DNA of 35,060 nucleotides, from assembly GCA_910585005.1 (NCBI GenBank), contig CAJUCN010000025.1, forward strand, positions 1 to 35,060. The letters run 5' to 3'. A model generated the notes under the pieces. It was not told where the DNA came from, did no database searches, and worked only from the letters and a program-made list of their open reading frames with translations. Below, one piece after another: positions 24,366-31,852 of this stretch. The DNA comes from an uncultured Lachnospiraceae bacterium (GTDB lineage Bacteria; Bacillota; Clostridia; Lachnospirales; Lachnospiraceae). Made by a program: the position numbers and the translations under genes. Every line of letters starts with the position of its first letter. Position 1 is the first letter of the stretch.

Positions 24366-25299
24366 TTTCTTTTTTCAACAGATATTTAATTTATCGATTT
24401 TTGCAATTGTATTTAAGTTGGTTGCTCCCGTGATCTTAGCGGCGGTAGGAGGATTGTTTTGCGGGAAAGTGGGAGTGATGAATATAGGGCTTGAAGGCGC
24501 TATGCTTGTATCGGCGTTTTTCTCCATAGTGGTAAATTCCCTGACAGGGAACTGGATGCTGGGAATACTGGCAGGATGTGCGGCAAGTGTTTTCCTATGT
24601 CTGCTTCTGGCATTTTTCACCTTTAAGTATAAAGCCCACCACATTGTAACAGGGTTTGCCATTAATACTTTTGCCTCTGCAATAACTGTTTTTATGCTGC
24701 AAACATTTTTCGGTTCGTCAGGATCCTATCAGCCGGAGGGCGTGGCGATGATACCTGTGGTAAACATACCGATTATTGAAAAGATCCCCATACTTTCCGT
24801 GATCAGCGGGCATAGCCTGATTGTTTGGATTGCGCTTCTTTGTGTGATCCTTTGCAGCATTGTCTTTTATAAGACGCCGTATGGGGCGCATCTGATTGCA
24901 GTTGGGGAAAACGTACAGGCGGCCAGGAGCGTTGGCATTAATGACATGAAGATCAAATATTCAGCTTTTGTGATCTGCGGTATTTTGTGCGGGATCGGTG
25001 GAGCGTTTCTCTCAACAGGGGCCACCAGCATGTTTGTCAGAGACATGACGGCGGGAAATGGATTTATTGCCCTTGCGGTTATAAGCCTTGGAAATGAAAG
25101 GCCCTATGGGGTTTTACGCGGCGGGTTGGTTTTTGGCTTTGCCAATGCCATTGCTATTTTGATAGAGACCTATCCGGGGTTGTCGATCCCCAGCCAGTTT
25201 ATCCAGGCAATTCCTTATGTGGCGACTATTGTGATGCTCACAATTCATGTGCTGCAAAATAACAGAAAAATGACAGCGCCAGTTAAAAAAACTAAATAG
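24358..25299 (+). CDS. nucleoside ABC importer permease 2 (YufQ/NupQ type)
   Basis: A 313-residue permease of the same family as the preceding gene, shorter at the N-terminus. The hallmark reads GKVGVMNIGLEGAML, and KAHHIVTGFAIN marks the coupling region. I placed the start at GTG 24358 because AAAGGAGG at 24341-24348 is well spaced for it; TTG at 24337 is the only alternative. It overlaps permease 1 by 8 bases. Two unlike permeases plus one double ATPase plus a BMP lipoprotein is the standard nucleoside importer set. Confidence 0.93.
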   Translation: MASFFFQQIFNLSIFAIVFKLVAPVILAAVGGLFCGKVGVMNIGLEGAMLVSAFFSIVVNSLTGNWMLGILAGCAASVFLCLLLAFFTFKYKAHHIVTGFAINTFASAITVFMLQTFFGSSGSYQPEGVAMIPVVNIPIIEKIPILSVISGHSLIVWIALLCVILCSIVFYKTPYGAHLIAVGENVQAARSVGINDMKIKYSAFVICGILCGIGGAFLSTGATSMFVRDMTAGNGFIALAVISLGNERPYGVLRGGLVFGFANAIAILIETYPGLSIPSQFIQAIPYVATIVMLTIHVLQNNRKMTAPVKKTK

Positions 25300-25334
25300 T
25301 AAATGACAAAAATGAAAAGGAAAGGGCAATAACA

Positions 25335-26285
25335 ATGGAAAGTATGGATGTAAGGGAAAAAATGATATATGACGGCGATCCCGGTCATGACGATGTGATG
25401 GCGATTCTTCTGGCAGCAGGAAACCCCCGAATCGATTTGCTGGGGGTGACTACGGTTGCGGGGAATGCGCCTTTGGAAATGACTACCAGAAATGCGTTGA
25501 TTACCATGGATATGATTGGGGCGGATATTCCGGTGGCTGCAGGCTGCAGCGGCCCTTTGGTTAAACCGCTTTATACGGCGCCCTTTGTACATGGGGAATC
25601 CGGTTTAGACGGGGCGAAGCTGTTTGAGCCAAAGAGAAAACCGATACAAAAGCATGCCTGTGATTTTTTGATTGACACATTGATGGAATCGGAGGGAGAC
25701 ATTTCAATCGTGGCTGCCGGTCCTTTGACCAACGTTGCGCTTGCACTGCGGCGGGAGCCTGCAATTGCAAACAAGATAAAGCAGCTTGTGATTATGGGCG
25801 GCGGACGGTTTGGGAATATTACGCCGGCAGCGGAATTCAATATTTGGAGTGATGCGGAAGCGGCGCGTATTTTGTTTGAAAGCGAAATCCCCAAGGTCAT
25901 GTGCGGGCTGGATCTGACCTATCAGGCGGTGGCTACACCGGAAGTAATGGAAAGGATTCGGGCGATCCATTCGCCGGTAAGCGAGTTTGTAAACGATTTT
26001 ATGACTTTTTACAACAATAACTCAAAGCGTGCAGGAAAGAACGGGGCGCCTGTCAATGACGCATGTTGTGTTGCCTATCTAATTGACAAGGCTGTTTTTA
26101 CGACCAGACATCTCCGGGTGGATATTGAGACAAAGGGCGAGTTTACTTACGGTATGACCTGCATTGATGTTTTCCGGATGAATTCCGGCAGGGAGCTGAA
26201 GGAGCCGAATGTATATGTAGGAGATAAACTGAATTTTGAATTGTTCTGGAATTTGATGATTTCATCAATCGCCAGTTTAGGTTAA
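25335..26285 (+). CDS. nucleoside hydrolase (IUNH family) with altered catalytic position
   Basis: A 316-residue inosine-uridine-preferring nucleoside hydrolase-fold enzyme, expected to split a ribonucleoside into base and ribose in the cytoplasm. The calcium site DGDPGHDD is intact (Asp15, Asp19, Asp20), as is the far ligand Asp242. The substrate-loop histidine is present in FVHGESGL. The position before Asp242, His in well-studied members (the general acid toward the base), is Asn241 here (PVNDACCVAY). This may mean different specificity, another leaving-group acid, or low activity. It is followed by ribokinase, which would take the released ribose. Confidence 0.92.
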   Translation: MESMDVREKMIYDGDPGHDDVMAILLAAGNPRIDLLGVTTVAGNAPLEMTTRNALITMDMIGADIPVAAGCSGPLVKPLYTAPFVHGESGLDGAKLFEPKRKPIQKHACDFLIDTLMESEGDISIVAAGPLTNVALALRREPAIANKIKQLVIMGGGRFGNITPAAEFNIWSDAEAARILFESEIPKVMCGLDLTYQAVATPEVMERIRAIHSPVSEFVNDFMTFYNNNSKRAGKNGAPVNDACCVAYLIDKAVFTTRHLRVDIETKGEFTYGMTCIDVFRMNSGRELKEPNVYVGDKLNFELFWNLMISSIASLG

Positions 26286-26303
26286 GGATAAGGGGGACAA
26301 AAT

Positions 26304-27263
26304 ATGCTGGAAGCAGAGCAGGTTAAAATTGCAGTAGTAGGGAGCCTGAACATGGATTATTCTGTTATGCTGGAAAAAAAACCGGCAGCAGGAGAGACGG
26401 TTTTGGCAAATAATATGATGATTACGCCAGGAGGAAAAGGCGCGAATCAGGCTTATGCGGCAGGAAGGACCGGGGGCAGTGTCCAGATGATCGGCAGAGT
26501 GGGAGAAGATGTCAACGCAAAAATTATCAAAGACACCCTGAAGGAGCAGTGCATCAGTATAGAGGGAATCAGGACAGATAAAGAAAATCCTACGGGAATG
26601 GCAATCATTACGTTGGATGATCAGGCCCAGAACAGTATTATTGTCTGTCCTGGCGCGAACCGGTGCGTTACGGCAAGTGAAACCGTAGAAACGCTTGAGA
26701 GGCTGCCGAATCTGAAAATCATTATGATGCAGTTGGAAATTCCGATATCATGCGTGGAACAGACGATAGATTACGCCAATAAACACAAGATTATCACCTT
26801 TCTTGATCCGGCGCCAGTGCCCCGGGAAGGGTTATCGGATGCTACATATAAAATGCTGGATTATATATCGCCCAATGCCATTGAGGCGGAAATGTTATCG
26901 GGAATTCCGGTGTCCGACATGGACAGCGCCAGAAAAGCGGCAGGATTCTTTTTAAAAAAGGGTGTAAAAAATGTGATTATCAAACTAGGAGGGGAAGGAG
27001 TCTATGCAACCGACGGCCTGAGTGAAATTATGATTCCCGCCATAGAAATTCCTGTTGTTGATACCACTGCAGCGGGAGATACCTTTGCGGGCGCTTTTTG
27101 CACAAGGCTTGAAAAGGGAGATCGGTTTTTTGATGCGGTCCGTTATGCAAATTATGCAAGCGGTTTGTCTGTGGCAGGGAAAGGAGCCCAGAAGTCTATG
27201 CCCTCGGCAGAAGAAATTGATCAATTTATGCAGCATAGGGCAAAAGGGAAAGAAAAAGCATGA
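26304..27263 (+). CDS. ribokinase (PfkB family)
   Basis: A 319-residue PfkB-family sugar kinase, most like ribokinase, turning ribose into ribose 5-phosphate. The N-terminal motif is GSLNMDYSV, the sugar-binding motif GGKGANQ at 43-49 and the ATP/anion-hole motif DTTAAGDTF with the catalytic base Asp259. Its place after the nucleoside hydrolase fits ribose salvage. It is clearly related to the kinase half of the divergent regulator, so the locus carries two PfkB domains. AAGGGGG precedes the ATG at 26304, and the stop overlaps the next ATG by 4 bases. Confidence 0.93.
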   Translation: MLEAEQVKIAVVGSLNMDYSVMLEKKPAAGETVLANNMMITPGGKGANQAYAAGRTGGSVQMIGRVGEDVNAKIIKDTLKEQCISIEGIRTDKENPTGMAIITLDDQAQNSIIVCPGANRCVTASETVETLERLPNLKIIMMQLEIPISCVEQTIDYANKHKIITFLDPAPVPREGLSDATYKMLDYISPNAIEAEMLSGIPVSDMDSARKAAGFFLKKGVKNVIIKLGGEGVYATDGLSEIMIPAIEIPVVDTTAAGDTFAGAFCTRLEKGDRFFDAVRYANYASGLSVAGKGAQKSMPSAEEIDQFMQHRAKGKEKA

Positions 27264-28681
27264 ATGTCTACGAATATCATTTGAAGATTTTAAAGGGCAG
27301 TAAGCTATCCGTCCCCACAAAGGAGGAAGCGGACAGGAGATGGAGAGATTTGGTTCCGTCTCCCCAAAAGGAAGAGGAGCAGCTCCGGCGGCAATGGGTG
27401 GGAGTAAGGCTCCCCTCTTCCGGGGCGGACGGGTCAAGCGGAATCGGCGGAGCGGTTGCAAGCATGAAATCCAGGGGATACCGGGTAGAGGAAGCGGAAC
27501 GCCTGATGGAAGCAGGTTTGAAGGCGCTGGATGAAAAGGATTGGAGGAAGCTGCGCGTGATAACCAGTGAAATCCATGAGTGTCTCCATGATGCCAGGAA
27601 AGATCCCATGCATAAATATTGGAACTTTGAAACCATTGAAACGTGGGAGGATTACTGTGACGCAGTTAGGGGCTGGATGCCGGATAAGCCGATCGGGCAA
27701 GAGGACTATATCAGAAAAACAAGAGCGGGCTGGTATGGCCAAATGGTTGGCGGGACAGCCGGATCCCAGTTGGAGGGATACCACTATGATGAGATTGCCA
27801 GAAATATGCGGGAGTTTAAGAGCTATCTGGGCATGCCTTCTGTCTATAATGATGACATCACTTACGAAATTGCCTTTTTGGAAGCCTATAAAAAACGGGG
27901 AAAAGCCGTCACATCGAAAGATATTGCCCGTGAGTGGCTTTCGTGGATCCCGCTGGGAATGAGCGCCGAGGGAATTGCCATGAGGAATTTGAAGCAGGGG
28001 ATCTACCCGCCTGAAAGCGGACGGGTGGGGAACTATTATTGTGAGTGGATCGGCGCACAGATGCGGGGAGCGGTGTGTGGAATGCTTGCCCCCGGAAAGC
28101 CTCGTGAGGCAGCGCGGCTGGCATGGCTGGACGGTCAGATCTCACATGCGAACAATGGGATCATTGGGGAGGTATTCAGTGCGCTTTTGGTTTCCCTTGC
28201 TTATATAGAGCAGGATATGAGGGACGTGCTTGAAAAAACAATGGGTATGCTGCCGAAAAACTCGGAATACTACAATGTCATGAAAAACACGATGGATATC
28301 TGCAGAGAGTGTGAGGATTGGCGGGCGGCATGGAAGACATGTCTTGAGGAACTAAAAGAATATACATGGGTGCATGCATATCCCAATGGGGCGGCCGAAG
28401 TGGTTGCCATCTGGTTTGGATGTAATGATTTTGAAAAGATGCTTGAGATCATATGTCTGGAGGGATATGACGCAGACAGCACAGCGGCGCCTTTGTTGAC
28501 AGCAGCGGCAATGATTACGGGAATAGAGAATATTGATCCCAAATGGATAGCCCCGGTTTCCGGAGAACTGGACACTTATCTCTATGGAAGACAGAAATTT
28601 ACGGTAGAAGAACTGACGAAGGAAACGACGGCAGCTTACCTTCATTTTCTTGGGGACAGGGCTGCCGACACCTGTTTTTAA
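27260..28681 (+). CDS. ADP-ribosylglycohydrolase-fold protein with N-terminal extension
   Basis: A 473-residue protein. From about residue 155 it has the ADP-ribosylglycohydrolase (DraG/ARH) fold: metal ligands in YNDD (198-199), in DGQISHANNG (Asp291) and in GYDADST (Asp404, Asp406). The first 150 residues are a helical extension found in a Clostridia subfamily that also has HAYPN and WFG motifs. Residues 34-69 look like an insertion (see 27356-27432). In this operon it more likely cuts a ribosyl bond in an imported compound than removes ADP-ribose from nitrogenase reductase; that is inference. It overlaps ribokinase by 4 bases. Confidence 0.88.
   Translation: MNVYEYHLKILKGSKLSVPTKEEADRRWRDLVPSPQKEEEQLRRQWVGVRLPSSGADGSSGIGGAVASMKSRGYRVEEAERLMEAGLKALDEKDWRKLRVITSEIHECLHDARKDPMHKYWNFETIETWEDYCDAVRGWMPDKPIGQEDYIRKTRAGWYGQMVGGTAGSQLEGYHYDEIARNMREFKSYLGMPSVYNDDITYEIAFLEAYKKRGKAVTSKDIAREWLSWIPLGMSAEGIAMRNLKQGIYPPESGRVGNYYCEWIGAQMRGAVCGMLAPGKPREAARLAWLDGQISHANNGIIGEVFSALLVSLAYIEQDMRDVLEKTMGMLPKNSEYYNVMKNTMDICRECEDWRAAWKTCLEELKEYTWVHAYPNGAAEVVAIWFGCNDFEKMLEIICLEGYDADSTAAPLLTAAAMITGIENIDPKWIAPVSGELDTYLYGRQKFTVEELTKETTAAYLHFLGDRAADTCF
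27356..27432. repeat. palindromic element inside the ADP-ribosylglycohydrolase gene
   Basis: CCGTCTCCCC and GGAAGAGGAGC (27356-27380) are mirrored by GCTCCCCTCTTCC and GGGGCGGACGG (27409-27432), an imperfect hairpin with arms of about 22 bp and a further AGCTCC/GGGAGT pair inside. The encoded stretch (residues 34-69) is Gly-, Ser- and Gln-rich, unlike the helical sequence on both sides. It keeps the reading frame. This is the look of a small mobile palindromic unit. Confidence 0.55.
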
Positions 28682-28705
28682 AAGAATAAAAAAGGAAATA
28701 TCCGT

Positions 28706-28734
28706 TTGCAACTACCAGAGGAATAGGGTACAAT
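28706..28734 (+). promoter_or_regulatory. promoter of the fapA-folC unit
   Basis: TTGCAA (28706-28711), 17 bases, TACAAT (28729-28734). The -10 lies in the left arm of the palindrome at 28726-28765. Transcription would begin near 28741, 60 bases before the fapA ATG. Confidence 0.6.
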
Positions 28735-28765
28735 ATGTCATGAAGATCATGAGCATATTGTACCC
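28726..28765. other. near-perfect 40-base palindrome over the fapA promoter
   Basis: GGGTACAATATG (28726-28737) and CATATTGTACCC (28754-28765) are perfect inverse copies. Inside, TCATGA (28738) pairs with TCATGA (28747) with only three bases in the loop and one bulged G, so about 18 bp pair. No T run follows, so a terminator for the upstream operon is doubtful; an operator is the better guess because the -10 is inside it. Confidence 0.6.
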
Positions 28766-28801
28766 TTGTCCACTGAGGGGATCTTATAAGGAGATAAGCA
28801 A

Positions 28802-30352
28802 ATGGACAGAGAGCAGGATTTTTTATCAGAGAAGGAAGTTGAAGAACTCAGACGCGAGATTGACGCGCTGGTTGCAGGTATTGATAAAGCTGGAGAAGAA
28901 CCGGGAAAACAAAGCGGCGGGAAATCCGGGAAAGCAAAGAATCGGGATTTTTTGGATCATTTAGAACCCTTGTCAATAGAAGAAAATGGTTCCTATGTGA
29001 ATTTGAGTGATGACCGTATGCAGGCATTTCTTTATTTGATGCCCCCGGGAGAAGGGAAGAAGCAGTATACCAAAAAAGAATTAATTGCTTTCCTGGAAAA
29101 GAATGGGGTGACTACCGGATATCATCAATCCAACATTGCAGCCATCATCCGCAAGAAGGTCTATCAGCGGGAGATTGTGGTGGCTACAGGGCAGGCAGTG
29201 GTTCACGGTGAAGATGGATACTATGAGTACAAATTTAGCCCGGAGCGTTACCGTGCGCCGGAGATACGGCCTGACGGAAGTGTTGATTATACCAGCATGA
29301 GTACGTTGGAAAATGTGAAAAAGGGAAGCGTTGTCGCCATCTATCATCATGCCCGGGAAGGGAAGGACGGATATGATGTACAGGGAAATGTGATTGCAGC
29401 GGATAAAGCAAAGGAAATACCGAAGCTTCGGGGACAGGTCAGTGTTTCCCCGGATAACCCGGATGTCTACTTTGCCGCCAAGGAGGGAAAGATCGAGCTT
29501 CGGGATGGAGGGATCGATATCCAGCATGTTCATGAGATCCATGGGGATGTTACCCTGATTACGGGAAAGGTGGAGTTTTTGGGGGATGTTCTGATTCACG
29601 GGAATGTGGAAGCGGGAGTTACCATCCGCGCAGGCAGGAATATTGAGGTCCGTGGAGCTGTGGAGACTTCGGACTTGTTTGCAGGCGGTGATATTACGCT
29701 GTGCCATGGGATCCAGGGCGGAAAAAAGGCGAAAGTTTCCGCAAAGGGAAATATTTTTGCGGATTTTATAGAGCATACGGTTGTGATGGCTGGAGGCAAC
29801 GTCCAGGCAAATGCAATTTTAAATTCCAGAATCTCGGCGGATGGCAAGGTAGTCATTACCGGGAAAAAGGGAGCGATTATCGGCGGGTATACCCATGCGG
29901 AAAAGGGAATCAAGGCCACAGAAATCGGCAATGACGTAGAGGTGAGGACGATTGTCCATGCCGGATGCACCAAAGAGGTCTACCAACGTGCACAGCAGCT
30001 CAAAAAGCAGAATGCGGAAATTTCCAAGCAGATCAGGGAAATGGCGGAGGAGATCAGTAATTACCGGAAAATGAGTGCCAAAGGAAAAGAACTTCCGGAG
30101 AAAGTCCAGCGCCTGGAAAAGGAAAAAGCTGCGTTGATGGAGGAGTGGGAAGAAGGCAGAAAGGAGTACCGTGGACTGGAAAGCGCGATTACAGAGTCCC
30201 AGCATGCGGAAATTGCAGTTGGAGGCAATGTGTACCGGGGGACTTTGATTTGCTTTGGCGTGATGCAGCTTCCGATTGAACATACCACCTGCTTTATGAA
30301 ATATTTTCCGTCAGGAGGTATGATTGAAAGCAGTGTGATGGTTTACTGCTAA
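28802..30352 (+). CDS. FapA / DUF342 polymerising beta-helix protein
   Basis: A 516-residue soluble protein of the FapA (DUF342) family. After a charged N-terminal segment, residues 60-240 form the FapA N-terminal region. About 245-355 is a parallel beta-helix with repeated G-x-V/I steps (GNVEAGVTIRAGRNIEVRG, then GDITL, GGNVQANAIL). About 375-455 is a long coiled coil, and the end returns to the beta-helix edge. Members were named for a flagellar assembly gene in Vibrio, but the family is common in Clostridia without motility and its role there is unknown. AAGGAG at 28787-28792 sets the start. Confidence 0.88.
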   Translation: MDREQDFLSEKEVEELRREIDALVAGIDKAGEEPGKQSGGKSGKAKNRDFLDHLEPLSIEENGSYVNLSDDRMQAFLYLMPPGEGKKQYTKKELIAFLEKNGVTTGYHQSNIAAIIRKKVYQREIVVATGQAVVHGEDGYYEYKFSPERYRAPEIRPDGSVDYTSMSTLENVKKGSVVAIYHHAREGKDGYDVQGNVIAADKAKEIPKLRGQVSVSPDNPDVYFAAKEGKIELRDGGIDIQHVHEIHGDVTLITGKVEFLGDVLIHGNVEAGVTIRAGRNIEVRGAVETSDLFAGGDITLCHGIQGGKKAKVSAKGNIFADFIEHTVVMAGGNVQANAILNSRISADGKVVITGKKGAIIGGYTHAEKGIKATEIGNDVEVRTIVHAGCTKEVYQRAQQLKKQNAEISKQIREMAEEISNYRKMSAKGKELPEKVQRLEKEKAALMEEWEEGRKEYRGLESAITESQHAEIAVGGNVYRGTLICFGVMQLPIEHTTCFMKYFPSGGMIESSVMVYC

Positions 30353-30404
30353 TAAGAAAACAGCATTTGATCATTTAGCGGCGGAAGGAAAGAGGGATCG
30401 TGGG

Positions 30405-31706
30405 ATGGCATCTTATAAGGAAGCCAAAAGATATATAGAAGAGATTCCGCGGTTTGCAGGGAAGAACAGGGTGGAAGATACCGCCAGGCTTCTTTTGCGG
30501 ATCACGGAACGTTCTCTGAAAGGGAAGATCATTCATGTGGCAGGCACAAACGGAAAAGGTTCCGTTTGTGCTTATTTGCGTTCTATTCTGATGGCAGGGG
30601 GCAGGAGTGTGGGAATGTTTATTTCCCCCCATCTGGAAACCATGCGGGAGAGGATCAGTTTAGACGGGAGGATGATCTCGGAAAAGGAATTTACCGAAAT
30701 TTTTGTGATGGTCAAAGAAAAAGTGGAGGATTGGGAGAAAGAGGGACATTCCCATCCATCCTTTTTTGAATTTTTATTCCTGATGGCGATGGTTCATTTT
30801 AGCAAAATACAGCCTGATTATGTGATACTTGAGACCGGGCTGGGAGGGCGTCTTGATGCCACCAACAGTATTTTAAATCCGGCAGTCTGTGTAATTACAC
30901 AGATCGGTTATGACCATATGCAGTATTTAGGTGATACACTGACGCAGATTGCAGCGGAAAAGGCGGGGATTATCAAAGAGAATGTGCCGGTAATTTTTGC
31001 AGATAAGAGGGTGGAAGTTACGGGGATTTTGACTGATTATGCAAGGAAAAGGAAAAGTAAGACGGTTATACTCAGAAAAGATCATATTTTGAATGTGAAT
31101 ATAAAGAATAAAACCATTGATTTTTCGCTTCATACTGGTTATTATAATTATGTTAGCCTTTCTTTGAACACTTTTGCGTTATATCAGGTTGAGAATGCTT
31201 CGCTTGCAGTTCTTGCAGTGCAGGAATTAATGGATGAGGGCATATCGCCGGATATGGTAAGGAAAGGGCTGTGGGATGCATTCTGGCCGGGAAGGATGGA
31301 GGAGATCCGCCCAGGCGTTTTTTTGGATGGAGCCCACAATGAAGACGGGATAGAAGCTTTTTTACACACAGCAGCAATGGACGGCTGCGTGGGGAAAAGA
31401 ATTTTACTTTTTGGTGTTGTGGCGGATAAATGCTACAGGAAAATGATTCAGATGATAGAAGACTCAGGTCTTTTTGCACAGGCGGCAGTGACCGTATTAG
31501 AGACGGACAGAAGCGCTTCGATAGAGGAGCTTACAGGTGTATGGGAGCAGTGTAAAGGAATGAAATGCAGTTTCCACAAAGATGCCAGGGAAGCGCTTGA
31601 GAAGCTGTTTGATGATAAAACAGGTGAAGATACTGCATATGTTGTCGGATCATTGTATTTGATAGGACAGGTGAAGTCCCTGATGAGGAGAATGCAGGAT
31701 GATTGA
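30405..31706 (+). CDS. folC: folylpolyglutamate synthase/dihydrofolate synthase
   Basis: A 433-residue Mur-ligase-type enzyme that adds glutamate to folates and probably also makes dihydrofolate from dihydropteroate. The P-loop GTNGKGS (47-53) and the folate motif ETGLGGRLDATN are exact. The C-terminal domain carries the Mur-type linker PGRMEEIRPGVFLDGAHNEDG. AGAGGG lies 8 bases before the ATG. No other folate gene is in the window. It overlaps the next small gene by 8 bases. Confidence 0.95.
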   Translation: MASYKEAKRYIEEIPRFAGKNRVEDTARLLLRITERSLKGKIIHVAGTNGKGSVCAYLRSILMAGGRSVGMFISPHLETMRERISLDGRMISEKEFTEIFVMVKEKVEDWEKEGHSHPSFFEFLFLMAMVHFSKIQPDYVILETGLGGRLDATNSILNPAVCVITQIGYDHMQYLGDTLTQIAAEKAGIIKENVPVIFADKRVEVTGILTDYARKRKSKTVILRKDHILNVNIKNKTIDFSLHTGYYNYVSLSLNTFALYQVENASLAVLAVQELMDEGISPDMVRKGLWDAFWPGRMEEIRPGVFLDGAHNEDGIEAFLHTAAMDGCVGKRILLFGVVADKCYRKMIQMIEDSGLFAQAAVTVLETDRSASIEELTGVWEQCKGMKCSFHKDAREALEKLFDDKTGEDTAYVVGSLYLIGQVKSLMRRMQDD

Positions 31707-31848
31707 TTTTGAAGAAGAATTAAAGAAGTTCCATCCAAGCCTTGAGGTTGAGGATGCTGAAGAAGCCATTTACAATTTGGATTTGACGGATATGGCTGAT
31801 ATATTGATTAAGATGATGGACAAGCCTAGGGTAGAAGAACAGGAGTAG
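31699..31848 (+). CDS. small acidic protein, 49 residues, unknown function
   Basis: A short frame starting MIDFEEELKKFHPSLEVEDA and ending RVEEQE. GAGGAG at 31685-31690 is spaced 8 bases from the ATG, the start overlaps the folC stop by 8 bases, and the stop is 4 bases before the next gene. This filling of the gap and the clean codon pattern argue that it is real. It is acidic and helical, with a hydrophobic face in LTDMADILIKMMDK. No known domain is recognised. Confidence 0.7.
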   Translation: MIDFEEELKKFHPSLEVEDAEEAIYNLDLTDMADILIKMMDKPRVEEQE

Positions 31849-31852
31849 CGGC

